Notes: a model not told the origin generated them from the sequence alone. A stretch of DNA of 64,000 bases from Candidatus Gastranaerophilales bacterium (GCA_944322725.1 CALUPU010000001.1:248001-312000), one strand, 5' to 3'; numbered from the stretch's first letter, positions 1 through 9,173 are shown. Made by a program: numbers and translations.

Positions 1-648
1 GTTAAAGTTAACAGGCGTAGCAGAAACTATTTCAGAAACTTTTTGAAGAAGTTCGGACACATTTTCTGAATTCAAGCTGAAATGCAAAGTATCCGGTAAA
101 TTATTCTGCTCAATCATTTCTTTTAATTTCTCTATTGATGCATCATCTTCAATTTTAAACTCAGAAGCAATTGTTATATTTGTCTCTTTTGCTGTCTTTT
201 CCAGTGTATCGCCCATTGCACCGTACAGCACAAACCATCTGTTAAATTTTTTCACTGCATTAGCTATTTTTATAGAGAAATCAGGATTTTCTAAAGCTAA
301 ATCATACATTCTTCCATGAGGTCTTACATGCTCAATATTCAAACTGTATGCTTTTGCAAAAGCAGAAATAGCACCAAGTTGATACAGTATAATTGCTTCA
401 ATTTCTTCCTCTGACAATTCAAGAGGATTCTTTATATTCTCCGGCAAGCCAATCAACGCACCTATTACCTTGCTTTTGAATTTACAATGTTCAATTGCTT
501 TCATCATAGATAACGGACAGCCGTTTTCCAGACCGCACGCAATATTAACCGAACTTACATAATCTATAAGTTCCAGAGATTTATCTTCATCGGAAGAACC
601 GCACTGCGCAAGGTCGCAATTAAAATCCAAACTCTTTTTATTATCCAT
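1..648 (-). CDS. PxpA/LamB-YcsF family protein, degenerate, 3' end outside window
   Basis: The frame runs from ATG at 648 to the left edge without a stop (216 codons). It resembles subunit A of the ATP-dependent 5-oxoprolinase PxpABC, which cleaves pyroglutamate to glutamate. Visible family hallmarks are DFNCDLAQ near the N-terminus, SSVNIACG, the YQLGAI...AFA helix and VRPHGRMYD. The usual GFHAGDP is GLENGCP here, losing the His and Asp, and the usual GAHPG is GALIG. Two of the most conserved family motifs are therefore broken. The frame is intact, so this may be a repurposed paralogue rather than a decayed gene. No PxpB or PxpC partner is visible because the gene leaves the window. It is divergent from rimP. 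The family call is fairly sure; 5-oxoprolinase activity is doubtful. Confidence 0.72.
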   Translation of the reverse strand, partial: MDNKKSLDFNCDLAQCGSSDEDKSLELIDYVSSVNIACGLENGCPLSMMKAIEHCKFKSKVIGALIGLPENIKNPLELSEEEIEAIILYQLGAISAFAKAYSLNIEHVRPHGRMYDLALENPDFSIKIANAVKKFNRWFVLYGAMGDTLEKTAKETNITIASEFKIEDDASIEKLKEMIEQNNLPDTLHFSLNSENVSELLQKVSEIVSATPVNFN

Positions 649-750
649 ATTAAATAATATTAACTCCAAATCTAGTTCCACAAATTTATTATATATCAAG
701 AAATCAGTTAGTCTAGAAAATTAACATTAAGATTTGATAAAGAAATTATA

Positions 751-778
751 TTGAAATATTCTGATTTAATGTTATTAT
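751..778 (+). promoter_or_regulatory. Candidate promoter of rimP-nusA
   Basis: TTGAAA (751-756), 16 bases, TATTAT (773-778). The expected start near 785 would place the leader hairpin at 795-817 at the very 5' end of the transcript. Seen by eye only. Confidence 0.4.
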
Positions 779-794
779 ATATTTGCTAGGTAAA

Positions 795-822
795 AAGAAA
801 CGGTAACCCCGTTTCTTTTTTT
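795..822 (+). terminator. Intrinsic-terminator-like hairpin in the rimP-nusA leader
   Basis: A nine-base stem AAGAAACGG (795-803) pairs with CCGTTTCTT (809-817) around a five-base loop and runs into a T tract (to 822). It ends 18 bases before the rimP ATG. The gene upstream is divergent, so the hairpin cannot serve as that gene's terminator. It is best read as a leader attenuator. NusA is known to promote intrinsic termination and to autoregulate its operon by leader termination in Bacillus, so the same logic is plausible here. Confidence 0.55.
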
Positions 823-840
823 CTTAAATGCGGAGAACTT

Positions 841-1329
841 ATGGAACCAAAGCACTTTAATAAAAATGAAATACTGGATAAGCTTGTACCTCTCATTGAC
901 AATACAGCGATGAGATACAATCTTATTCCTCTAGAAATTGACTTCACTAAGGAAAACGGAAAGTGGTTTTTGCGTATATTTCTTTATAAAGAAGAAGGCG
1001 TCACACTTGATGACTGTGAAAATGTTTCAAGAAGCTTAAACCCGTTTTTGGATGAACTTATTCCTGTTAAATTCTATCTGGAAGTAAGTTCTCCAGGATT
1101 GGACAGAAAACTTAAATCAGATAAAGAATATATTATTTTCCAGGGTAAACTCATCAATTTAAAATTAAAAAGCCAGATTGAAGGCATTGATGAAAAACAG
1201 TTTGTATGCAAAATTCTGGACTTTGACCCTGAAAACGGATTAAAGGTATTAAAAACAGATGATAACAAAGAACTAATTGTTCCAAAAGATAAAATACACA
1301 GAGCACAATTACATATAGAAGACATATAA
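841..1329 (+). CDS. rimP: Ribosome maturation factor RimP
   Basis: 162 residues, normal for RimP, which assists 30S subunit assembly in the cytoplasm. The N-terminal alpha/beta domain shows DDCENVSRSLNPFLDE and the signature YLEVSSPGLDRKL (about residues 80-92), followed by the small C-terminal SH3-like domain. A GGAG ribosome binding site lies just before the ATG at 841. The gene is followed after 13 bases by nusA, the classic rimP-nusA pairing, so the two are almost certainly cotranscribed from the promoter near 751. The usual downstream infB and rbfA are not here; the operon stops after nusA at a terminator. Confidence 0.96.
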   Translation: MEPKHFNKNEILDKLVPLIDNTAMRYNLIPLEIDFTKENGKWFLRIFLYKEEGVTLDDCENVSRSLNPFLDELIPVKFYLEVSSPGLDRKLKSDKEYIIFQGKLINLKLKSQIEGIDEKQFVCKILDFDPENGLKVLKTDDNKELIVPKDKIHRAQLHIEDI

Positions 1330-1342
1330 AAAGGAGAAAAAG

Positions 1343-2581
1343 ATGATTAAAATCGGTACAGCTCTTTTTGAGGCAACAGAAGAACTGGAAAGAGAAAAGG
1401 GGATTTCAAAAGAAGTAATTATTGAATCTTTAAAAGATGCCCTTGTTGCGGCTTATAAAAAACATATCAAAGTAAAAGAAGCACCGAATGTAGAAGCGAT
1501 TCTCGATGAAGTAACAGGCGAAATCGGCGTTTTCAGAACAAAGCTTGTTGTAGAAAACGTAGAAGACGAAAACCTCGAAATTTCTTTGGAAGACGCAAAA
1601 GAAATCGATGACGAGGTAGAACTTGAAGATGAGGTTAAAATCGAAGTTACTCCTGAAAACTTTGGTCGTATTGCAGCTCAATCAGCTAAACAGGTAATCA
1701 CACAAAGAATCAGAGAAGCTGAAAGAAAACTTGTTCTTGACGAATTCCTCGAAAAGAAAGGTACTCTCACTACAGGTATCATCCAACGTGTTGAAAACAG
1801 AAATGTGTTTGTTAACATCGGCAAAACTGATGCTATTCTGCCTTTCAGAGAACAAATCCCCGGTGAATACTACAAACCTGGTAACAGAATCAGAGTATTT
1901 GTTCTTAACGTAAAAGAAACAAACAGATTGCCGCAGGTTATTGTTTCTCACGCTCACGCTGAAATCGTAAGAGAACTTTTCGAACTTGAGGTACCAGAAA
2001 TCGAAGACGGCATTGTAGAAATTAAATCAATTGCCAGAGAAGCAGGCTTTAGAACCAAACTGGCTGTTCACTCAAACGACCCTGAAATCGATTCTGTAGG
2101 TGCTTGTATTGGGCCAAGAGGTTCAAGAATCCAAACTATCGTTGGTGAATTGAAAAACGAAAAAATAGATATCGTAAGATGGTCAGAAGACCCTGTAGAA
2201 TACATTGTTAACGCTTTATCACCTGCAAGAATCATTTCTGTTGATATACTTGCTGATGATGAAAATGCACATGAAGCTCTCGTTGTTGTACCTGATGACC
2301 AGTTGAGCCTTGCAATCGGCAGAGAAGGTCAGAACGTAAGACTTGCTCACAAACTTACAGGCTGGAAAATCGATATCAAAAACGAATCCCAAGCAGCCCA
2401 AGCGGAAGCAGCTTATCAGGCTCAATATGAAGAACAACCTGTTGAAGAAGAATACATTGAAGAAACAATAGAAACAGAAGAAGAGCCTATCGTTGAAGAA
2501 GAATACGGCATTGATGCAGAAGACATGGTCGAAGAAGTACCTGAAGAAGAAGTCGAAGCACAAGAAGAAGACGAAGAATAA
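1343..2581 (+). CDS. nusA: Transcription elongation/termination factor NusA
   Basis: 412 residues. NusA binds RNA polymerase and modulates pausing, intrinsic termination and antitermination. The N-terminal polymerase-binding domain runs to about 130. An S1 domain follows (RVENRNVFVNIGKTDAILP, about 150-200), then two KH domains, with GPRGSRI in KH1 and GREGQNVRLA in KH2. About 60 extremely acidic residues close the protein (E-rich, ending EEDEE), recalling the acidic repeats of longer NusA forms but not folded like them. A good Shine-Dalgarno (AAGGAG) precedes the ATG. Transcription ends at the hairpin at 2600-2638. Confidence 0.96.
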   Translation: MIKIGTALFEATEELEREKGISKEVIIESLKDALVAAYKKHIKVKEAPNVEAILDEVTGEIGVFRTKLVVENVEDENLEISLEDAKEIDDEVELEDEVKIEVTPENFGRIAAQSAKQVITQRIREAERKLVLDEFLEKKGTLTTGIIQRVENRNVFVNIGKTDAILPFREQIPGEYYKPGNRIRVFVLNVKETNRLPQVIVSHAHAEIVRELFELEVPEIEDGIVEIKSIAREAGFRTKLAVHSNDPEIDSVGACIGPRGSRIQTIVGELKNEKIDIVRWSEDPVEYIVNALSPARIISVDILADDENAHEALVVVPDDQLSLAIGREGQNVRLAHKLTGWKIDIKNESQAAQAEAAYQAQYEEQPVEEEYIEETIETEEEPIVEEEYGIDAEDMVEEVPEEEVEAQEEDEE

Positions 2582-2599
2582 TAATTCTTAATTAATTTA

Positions 2600-2638
2600 A
2601 AAATAGAGGAGCCTTATTGTTTATGGCTCCTCTATTTT
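2600..2638. terminator. Bidirectional terminator between nusA and the U32 gene
   Basis: A 14-base perfect stem, AAAATAGAGGAGCC (2600-2613) with GGCTCCTCTATTTT (2625-2638), sits between the convergent genes. A-rich and T-rich arms allow use from both sides. The right arm encodes the last codons of the minus-strand gene, so that coding sequence carries half of the terminator. Confidence 0.85.
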
Positions 2639-4417
2639 CATAATACATTTTTTGCAATCAAAATTTAATGGATATTTTTTACCGTATTCATCAATCAAAA
2701 AGAGTTTTCTTGTGTCTTTGCTCTTTTTAAGACAAATACCAGCAAAATCCCTTAAACAGTGTTTTGTCTTCATAAGCGTAATATTTGAGCATTCTGTATG
2801 CTCAGGCGCCCATTGTTTTACATTACAGCTGCATTTTTCATAAAAATCTTTTGCTTTTGTATTACATATATTAAACGAATAATCAAGCACATTAAAAGGA
2901 TAATCTTTATATTCAATCTTTGTATCGCGTCTTCGGAATTTATAATTTTCTTTTGATTTAAAATCAAGCTGGTTTAGTGCATTTCGCCTTATTTCGTTTA
3001 ATTTTGACACGGGGATAAAAAGGTTAAATGATTCATCGACAATAATTTCTTTTACAAAGAATTCTGTTTCTCCCGATTTAGCAAGCTGTTTAGCTATAGT
3101 ATCTTTTGCCTTTTCAATATTATTAGCTGTTTCAAAATCTTCTTTATACTCATATGTAATTTGATTGTTATCAAAAGATTTAATAACTATTTTTTTATTG
3201 TCAGCAAATATCTTTACGGGTATTTTTCTTTTAAATTCTGCTGAATTTAATGATTTATAAAACAACGAGTCATAATTTCTATATAAAACTGTTCCCTGTT
3301 TTATGGAAGAAGCATCCAGCACTTCTATTGCGGTTTTCTTAACAGTTTTTACGGTTGTCCCTGTCAGGTCATTGTTTCTATCAAAATAAGCAAGCCTGTC
3401 ACCGGGGTTAAGGTTGTGTTTTGAATCAATAAAAATAATGTTGCCTTTGATTGATTTTACTCTACCTATTTTTTCACCCGTAAACTTGGGGGTAAGAGGG
3501 TTAATAAACTTTTTTCTCTTTCCGTCAAAATAGAAATTTGTATAACCTCTGTTAAAAGTCTTATCAGGGTTTGGCACAAAGGAAGTTATTATTTCGCCTT
3601 CAGAAGCCTTGAGTGTTTTTGAAATGTTGTCAATTGCCTCTCTATAATAAGAAACAACATTAGTAACATACTCTTTGTCTTTGAGTCTGCCTTCAATTTT
3701 TAAAGACGTAACACCTGCCGCAACAAGTTCTTTTAAATGCGCAGACAGGTTGTTGTCCTTCATAGAAAGAAGATACTGTTTGTCCAGCAGTACATTACCC
3801 CTGTCATCCACAAGAGAATACTTTTTCCTGCAAGGCTGGGCACATTCACCTCTGTTAGCGCTTCGCCCTCCAATATAATTACTGAAATAGCATTGTCCGC
3901 TGTAACTGACACACAACGCTCCATGTATAAAGACTTCTGTTTCTATATCCACTGTTTTGGTAATTTCTTTGATTTCATCGACGGAAAATTCTCTTGGTAA
4001 AACAACCCTTTCTACATTCATTTTTTTTAAGAATTTAATTTTTTCAACAGAGTCATTATTGCACTGAGTGCTTGCATGCAGGGCAATCGGCGGGAGATTC
4101 ATTTCAAAAAAAGAAAAATCCTGAAAGATAACAGCGTCAACACCAATTTCATAAAGCTGCCACACAAGTTTTTCAGCTTGTTCAAGTTCTGAATCGTACA
4201 ATATTGTATTGACTGTTACATAGACTTTAACAAGGAATTTATGTGCGTATTTAACAATTTCTTCAATATCACAAAGAGAGTTACCGGCTTTTTTACGTGC
4301 ACCAAAGGAATCCGCGCCTATATAAACAGCGTCAGCGCCGGCATTTATAGCGGCTATTGCACACTCTTTATTTTTAGCCGGAGCAAGCAGTTCAATTTTA
4401 TAATTGTCTCTAATCAT
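2621..4417 (-). CDS. Peptidase U32 family protein, RlhA/YdcP-like
   Basis: 598 residues. The N-terminal TIM-barrel U32 domain opens with ELLAPAKN and carries the family signature EVFIHGALCVSYSGQC, followed by Cys-containing NRGECAQPCRKKY. A C-terminal DUF3656-type region follows, with several cysteines (NCDCKKCIM-like end). Members of this longer subfamily include E. coli RlhA, needed for 5-hydroxycytidine at 23S rRNA position 2501; others are annotated as collagenase-like proteases. An rRNA-hydroxylation role is the better guess but unproven. No Shine-Dalgarno is seen: a TATAAT box (4425-4430) ends only 7 bases upstream of the ATG, so the mRNA may be leaderless. Convergent with nusA, divergent from rplI. 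Confidence 0.85.
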   Translation of the reverse strand: MIRDNYKIELLAPAKNKECAIAAINAGADAVYIGADSFGARKKAGNSLCDIEEIVKYAHKFLVKVYVTVNTILYDSELEQAEKLVWQLYEIGVDAVIFQDFSFFEMNLPPIALHASTQCNNDSVEKIKFLKKMNVERVVLPREFSVDEIKEITKTVDIETEVFIHGALCVSYSGQCYFSNYIGGRSANRGECAQPCRKKYSLVDDRGNVLLDKQYLLSMKDNNLSAHLKELVAAGVTSLKIEGRLKDKEYVTNVVSYYREAIDNISKTLKASEGEIITSFVPNPDKTFNRGYTNFYFDGKRKKFINPLTPKFTGEKIGRVKSIKGNIIFIDSKHNLNPGDRLAYFDRNNDLTGTTVKTVKKTAIEVLDASSIKQGTVLYRNYDSLFYKSLNSAEFKRKIPVKIFADNKKIVIKSFDNNQITYEYKEDFETANNIEKAKDTIAKQLAKSGETEFFVKEIIVDESFNLFIPVSKLNEIRRNALNQLDFKSKENYKFRRRDTKIEYKDYPFNVLDYSFNICNTKAKDFYEKCSCNVKQWAPEHTECSNITLMKTKHCLRDFAGICLKKSKDTRKLFLIDEYGKKYPLNFDCKKCIMKIEEP

Positions 4418-4424
4418 TACAAAA

Positions 4425-4454
4425 ATTATACAATAATTTAAAAAAATCTCTCAA
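4425..4454 (-). promoter_or_regulatory. Candidate promoter of the U32 gene
   Basis: On the minus strand TTGAGA (4449-4454), 18 bases, TATAAT (4425-4430). The predicted start falls at or next to the ATG at 4417. Confidence 0.55.
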
Positions 4455-4459
4455 AAGTG

Positions 4460-4488
4460 GTGACAATTCAGTATGTTTTTATTACGAT
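4460..4488 (+). promoter_or_regulatory. Candidate promoter of rplI
   Basis: GTGACA (4460-4465), 17 bases, TACGAT (4483-4488). Moderate match; the start would lie about 35 bases before the rplI ATG. Confidence 0.4.
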
Positions 4489-4528
4489 AATGTTAAACTC
4501 GATAATAATGCACAAAGGAGAATAAAAA

Positions 4529-5032
4529 ATGCAAGTTATTTTAAGAAAAGATGTACAAAATGTTGGCGAAGCCGGCGATGTAGTGAATGTTAAAGACGGA
4601 TATGCAAGAAACTTCTTGATTCCGCAGAATTTTGCTGAAATTGCTACAGATGGTGCTTTGAAAAACAGAGAACAAAATTTGGCCAGAATCAAAGCTAAAC
4701 AAGAAAAACTTCATCAAGAAGCTCTTGAACTTTCTAAGAAAATTGAAGAACTCGGCAGCCTTGAATTATCTGCAAAAGCAGGTGAGTCAGGAAAATTATT
4801 CGGTACAATTACTACAAAGAAATTGGCAGAAGAATTAAATGCAAAACTTGGTACTTCAATTGACAGAAAAATCATTTCTTTAGACGCAGCAATTAACAAA
4901 CTCGGCGAATACAGAATGTTAATCAAATTGACTTCCAAAGTTAAGACCGAATTACCTGTTATTGTTACTGCTTCTGAAATTCTTCAATCTGAAATAGAAG
5001 AAACTCCCGAAACAGAAGAAGCTGCAGAATAA
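4529..5032 (+). CDS. rplI: 50S ribosomal protein bL9
   Basis: 167 residues, slightly longer than the usual ~150. The N-terminal rRNA-binding domain shows the bL9 signature (GEAGDVVNVKDGYARNFLIP, about residues 13-32). The long connecting helix follows (about 40-75), then the C-terminal domain with GKLFGTIT. An acidic tail (SEIEETPETEEAAE) extends beyond the normal end. A good AAGGAG precedes the ATG. It stands alone here; rpsF, ssb and rpsR, its usual partners, are absent. A strong terminator follows directly. Confidence 0.96.
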   Translation: MQVILRKDVQNVGEAGDVVNVKDGYARNFLIPQNFAEIATDGALKNREQNLARIKAKQEKLHQEALELSKKIEELGSLELSAKAGESGKLFGTITTKKLAEELNAKLGTSIDRKIISLDAAINKLGEYRMLIKLTSKVKTELPVIVTASEILQSEIEETPETEEAAE

Positions 5033-5044
5033 TTCTATTAAAAT

Positions 5045-5086
5045 AAAAAATATGTCTGCTTAGTTCTTAAGCAGACATATTTTTTT
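5045..5086 (+). terminator. Terminator after rplI
   Basis: Twelve-base stem TATGTCTGCTTA (5051-5062) with TAAGCAGACATA (5068-5079), flanked by A and T runs; seven T follow. Confidence 0.9.
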
Positions 5087-5114
5087 AACAAAAATTTACA
5101 AAAACTTATTTTTT

Positions 5115-5141
5115 AACAAGAAAAGCTCCATTCTTGTTTTT
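5115..5141 (+). terminator. Second hairpin upstream of the 607-aa gene
   Basis: AACAAGAA (5115-5122) pairs with TTCTTGTT (5131-5138), then a short T run. It could be a back-up terminator for rplI or a leader hairpin of the gene at 5176. Confidence 0.45.
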
Positions 5142-5175
5142 ATTATATTAGTGGAAGATTTTTACAGGTTAGAAT

Positions 5176-6999
5176 ATGTCTCAAAATGTCTCAAATATAC
5201 CGGTATATAAACAAAATTACGCTCAGAATTACGGGCAAAACAATACCGCTAATAATCAAAGTTTTTCTGCAGGCGCAATTTCTAACGGTTCTATAGTTGA
5301 GAACAACCCAATTTTAAAACAGGCAGCTAAAGCTAAAGAAAATGACGGAGGAGGTTTCTTTGCCAATTTTCTGATTGCAACAGCAGGCATGTTCGGGCTT
5401 AATGAGTTTTTGAACAGAAATCTTCAAGGCGACTATGATAAAACCATTTTGAAAAAGATGGAAGACGGAATTGACAATATAGCTGCAAAGCCAAAAGCTC
5501 AAAAAGGCATAAGCTATGTTTCAAAAAAAATGTCACAGCTAAAACAGTGGCTTGAGAAAAAAGAACTTTATCAAACTCTTATTAACAAACAAAGTCTTGG
5601 CGGTCCCACTGTGGAAAGTCAGGCAGCTGGTGTCAGAGGACACCTTGCAACAAGAGGTGTTGAGGCAATAAAAAAATATATTGATGTTCAGACTAAAGCA
5701 GGTAACGGCAGCGCAGCTGATGTTCAAAATCTTAAAAATTTACTCACAAGAGTAGAAAAAGAGTCATACAAACATCTCGATGAAATAGTAAACGGCATAA
5801 AAAATTCCGGAGCAGATACAACTAAAATATTGAGTAAAAAGCCCTGGTGGGGCTTTGGTATAGTTAAAAACAAAGTAAACTTGCAAGAAATACTTAACAA
5901 ATATAATCTTGTCAAAAACTACAAGAACCTGCCTAATGCAGCAGGCAAAATGCCATCAATAGGTCAACGTGCTGTTGGTACAATGATGAGAACTGCCGAA
6001 TGTATCACTAACGGTATGTTCGGGGGCAAAGGTCTTGTTCTTATTCAGTCTATCTTTATTGCTATGGCTCTCCAAGAAGCAAGAAAAGCAGAAAAAGGTG
6101 AAAAAACAGGCTCCTTCTTCGGCTCTTTATTTGAGCAGATGTCATATATAGGTGCAATCGGCTTACAAATGCGCGTAGTCAATGCACTTGCAGGTTTAAA
6201 ATTTATCGGATGGGATAAATCCAGCCATACAGCCTATCAAGCTGCTATGAAAGCTGTTAATGAAGCAGCAAAAACAGGTGATGCAGCAGCATATAATGCA
6301 GCAAAGAATACAATTAATAACATAAAATCAACAGCTTTAAACGGCAAAAAACTTTCATTCTTCCAAAAAGTATTAAAAGGAATAGGTAATATTTTCAGCT
6401 TTGGAAGATTGAATGAAACAATCAGACCACTGAAGGGTATAAAAGCGTCATGGGCGCCCTGGGCACTTAAGACCGGTCTTGGCTATGCAGGCAGAGGTGC
6501 GTTCCTGTTCTTCGCCGTAATTCCTGTAATAGCTTCCATTGCTAAAAATATTGGTTACGCTATATTTGGCAGACCTACAAAAACCATAGCAAGAGAAAAA
6601 GCAAAAGAAGAAGCTGAAAAACTTGCTGCACAACAGGAGCAAGAAAAAACTGCTCAAGAACAAAATCAACAGGCAGTAAACACACAGCCCCAGCAGCCTG
6701 CATCAATGCAGCCTCAAAACCCGCAGCAAACTCAGCAAACGGCAAAACCCGGAAATTTGCTGGAGACAATGCAAAATATGAAAAACAATCCTATCGCATC
6801 GCAATCAATATATCAAGCAGGAACTCAGACTGCTAAAAAATCACCTGAAGAAGAAGCAGGTATCAAAAGAACATATGTGCCTAATGCCGTGCTCGGTATA
6901 GAAAATCCTGTTAATCCGGCATCAAGCAGAGCAGCACAGATTGATGCAGTCTTAAGACAGGCTGATATAGCCGAAGCAAACGCTCAAAAATATTTATAA
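5176..6999 (+). CDS. Unrecognised 607-aa protein with hydrophobic segments
   Basis: I do not recognise a family. The N-terminus is Asn/Gln/Tyr-rich (first 40 residues). Hydrophobic stretches lie near residues 60-75 (FLIATAGMFGLNEFL), 290-305 (GLVLIQSIFIAMAL) and 430-460 (GAFLFFAVIPVIASIAKNIG), suggesting membrane insertion or helical packing. The region 480-540 is charged and then Gln/Pro-rich (low complexity). The C-terminus is Ala-rich and helical. There is no N-terminal signal peptide. It is the first of four unusual proteins between rplI and mtaB. No strong Shine-Dalgarno is seen. The long frame and normal codon use support a real gene; function unknown. Confidence 0.75.
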   Translation: MSQNVSNIPVYKQNYAQNYGQNNTANNQSFSAGAISNGSIVENNPILKQAAKAKENDGGGFFANFLIATAGMFGLNEFLNRNLQGDYDKTILKKMEDGIDNIAAKPKAQKGISYVSKKMSQLKQWLEKKELYQTLINKQSLGGPTVESQAAGVRGHLATRGVEAIKKYIDVQTKAGNGSAADVQNLKNLLTRVEKESYKHLDEIVNGIKNSGADTTKILSKKPWWGFGIVKNKVNLQEILNKYNLVKNYKNLPNAAGKMPSIGQRAVGTMMRTAECITNGMFGGKGLVLIQSIFIAMALQEARKAEKGEKTGSFFGSLFEQMSYIGAIGLQMRVVNALAGLKFIGWDKSSHTAYQAAMKAVNEAAKTGDAAAYNAAKNTINNIKSTALNGKKLSFFQKVLKGIGNIFSFGRLNETIRPLKGIKASWAPWALKTGLGYAGRGAFLFFAVIPVIASIAKNIGYAIFGRPTKTIAREKAKEEAEKLAAQQEQEKTAQEQNQQAVNTQPQQPASMQPQNPQQTQQTAKPGNLLETMQNMKNNPIASQSIYQAGTQTAKKSPEEEAGIKRTYVPNAVLGIENPVNPASSRAAQIDAVLRQADIAEANAQKYL

Positions 7000-7155
7000 G
7001 AAAATCCATATAATTCAATTAGCACTCCTGCAATCAGTATGCTTAATATTTTGTAATAATACAAAAAAATCTGTCAATTAAATAAACAAAATATACTTTA
7101 TATATATAACTAGACAAATTATGGATACTAAGAGAGACTAAGAGGACAAGAGAGA

Positions 7156-9060
7156 ATGAGCTATATTGATAGTTCTAAAACATCTTTAAAATATTATATG
7201 GATACTGTGCTTTCTGCAACGCCTGAAAAAGTTTCTGTTGAAAATAAGAAGAATAACGAAACTTCTGCTGTACAGTTATACAATAGTTCTCAATCTCTAG
7301 GATACTCTACAGAGGTCGAAAAGACTGCCGTTAAAAAAGGGATTAACGTTGAAGAATTAACTAAAAAATATAAGAAAAATCCTGCTGATGTCTTATCTGT
7401 TATAGGTATTGAGTTTGATGAATCACAGATTAAAGAATTAAAATCACTTCTTACTAACGAAAAACATTTGGAAGCTTTTTTAAATATTGCAGAAAAAGAA
7501 AATCTAAATGCTGATGATATTATGGCAGGTGTCAGAAAATCAAAAGATTTTAAAAATTCCAACTTCTTTAAAAGAAGCTGGAACGTATTGCGCAAAGCAT
7601 TTAAAGAAGGCATTGACGAAGCTATTGAACTCGCTAAAAGTGAGTATGTCTATTATACAGATAAATTAGGTACTCATATGAGTGAAATCAGAAAAGAAAG
7701 AGAAGATTTTACCTCGGATGGCTTAGCTGATATTGCGGATATTATTACAGGAAATGCTGAAATAAAAGATGAAACAATGCACTTTGTAAAACAAGAATCT
7801 CAGCCTGGTGAAAAAACATATACAGAAAATGATGTTTTAAAATCTGCTGAATTTATGTCCCAAAAACCTGAAAAAGCAGAAAATTTTGTACAAAATGCTC
7901 AGGAGTTGGAATCGATAAAAGATGAAAACGGTAAAATGAAATACAAAGGAAGCACAATTGTTAATGTTGATGTAAGAATGATTAACAATGAAGAACTTGC
8001 TCCGACAATGATGAAAACCGCTAAAAAAAGCGATATGACAGATGAGTATTTAGAAAACATCACATCAAATTTGGAAAAAAATCCTTTAATGCAGAATGCA
8101 ATTGAATTCTCATTAAATGCAAAAAATACAGACGGAACAGACCGATTCACTGCCGGCAGCATTAACGGTGAATCAAATCACCTTGTTGACAAGAATGGAA
8201 ACTATTGTTCAGATTATACAAAGAATCTTGAACAACTTAGCCAATACGGAAATCTTTCGTCAGATAATATTGTAACAATCGCAGGTAATGTAACGACACA
8301 TCCTGAAATAAAAAATGAAATAATAGCAAAAATAGAAAACGGAACAATGTCCGGTTCCGAAATAGCACAATACAGTTCACAATGTGCACAGCAAGCTGAA
8401 AATAACGGTTATTCTTATGAAGCTGCCTACAGCGGCACAAATTACTCTTCAAACAACACACAGTCTAATTCACAAACAGCCTCAAGCACTGGTACTAATA
8501 AAAATAAGCAGACAAATACACCTGCAAATAAATTTCGCAAGGTAAATATTGCACAGGTCAAATCAGCAGAACAACTGACTGCAGAATCAGAAACAATAAA
8601 CAAAGAAACTGAAAACGATAAAATTGTTATAAACGGCAGAGAATACGATGAACGCAAAGTTTATGACAAACTCTATAAACAATTTGGAACCATCACGGAC
8701 AAAGTTATTGTTTTGATGCAGAAAGACAAAAGATTTATAGATGTATTAAAAAAATACAACGGAAATAAAACAATTATACAAGCATATATAGACAATCCAG
8801 GATTACTTGCAAAAATAAATTCAAAAGGTGCTTTATCCAACAGTGAACGCGCAGATATACTCAAATTGTGTACTGACAGCGGCAGTACAAATGTTATGCT
8901 GGCTGCATTAGACGGATCTTCTGTAAGCCGTGCATTAAAAATAACTAAGCAAAGCCAGTTTACAAACTCCAAGCAGGAAACACTTTCTATACTGATAAGC
9001 GGCGGGAAAAATGATTCAGAAAAACAGCAGGAATTGAATCAGCTTTACGGCATCTGCTAA
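7156..9060 (+). CDS. Unrecognised 634-aa protein, helical N-half and Ser/Asn-rich linker
   Basis: No known domain recognised. Residues 1-200 are charged and helical. Residues 210-400 look like short helical units, with recurring x-N-L-x-x-x-x-I-x-x-I-A patterns (for example LSSDNIVTIAGNVTTHPEIKN). Residues 415-460 are a Ser/Asn/Thr low-complexity linker. The C-terminal 140 residues form a separate, compact-looking domain (from about INGREYDERKVYDKL to the end). No signal peptide or transmembrane helix. AGAGGA lies a few bases before the ATG. It follows the 607-aa gene after 156 bases and is probably a cytoplasmic, cell-associated or exported structural protein; function unknown. Confidence 0.75.
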   Translation: MSYIDSSKTSLKYYMDTVLSATPEKVSVENKKNNETSAVQLYNSSQSLGYSTEVEKTAVKKGINVEELTKKYKKNPADVLSVIGIEFDESQIKELKSLLTNEKHLEAFLNIAEKENLNADDIMAGVRKSKDFKNSNFFKRSWNVLRKAFKEGIDEAIELAKSEYVYYTDKLGTHMSEIRKEREDFTSDGLADIADIITGNAEIKDETMHFVKQESQPGEKTYTENDVLKSAEFMSQKPEKAENFVQNAQELESIKDENGKMKYKGSTIVNVDVRMINNEELAPTMMKTAKKSDMTDEYLENITSNLEKNPLMQNAIEFSLNAKNTDGTDRFTAGSINGESNHLVDKNGNYCSDYTKNLEQLSQYGNLSSDNIVTIAGNVTTHPEIKNEIIAKIENGTMSGSEIAQYSSQCAQQAENNGYSYEAAYSGTNYSSNNTQSNSQTASSTGTNKNKQTNTPANKFRKVNIAQVKSAEQLTAESETINKETENDKIVINGREYDERKVYDKLYKQFGTITDKVIVLMQKDKRFIDVLKKYNGNKTIIQAYIDNPGLLAKINSKGALSNSERADILKLCTDSGSTNVMLAALDGSSVSRALKITKQSQFTNSKQETLSILISGGKNDSEKQQELNQLYGIC

Positions 9061-9173
9061 TTTTGTCTGCGCTGCAATATTTCTAATTTACGCAGAAAAA
9101 ACTTCTGCAAAATTTTTACATTTGTAAAAAATGTAAATATAGCAAAAAATATTTTTACAGTTTTTTGATAAAT

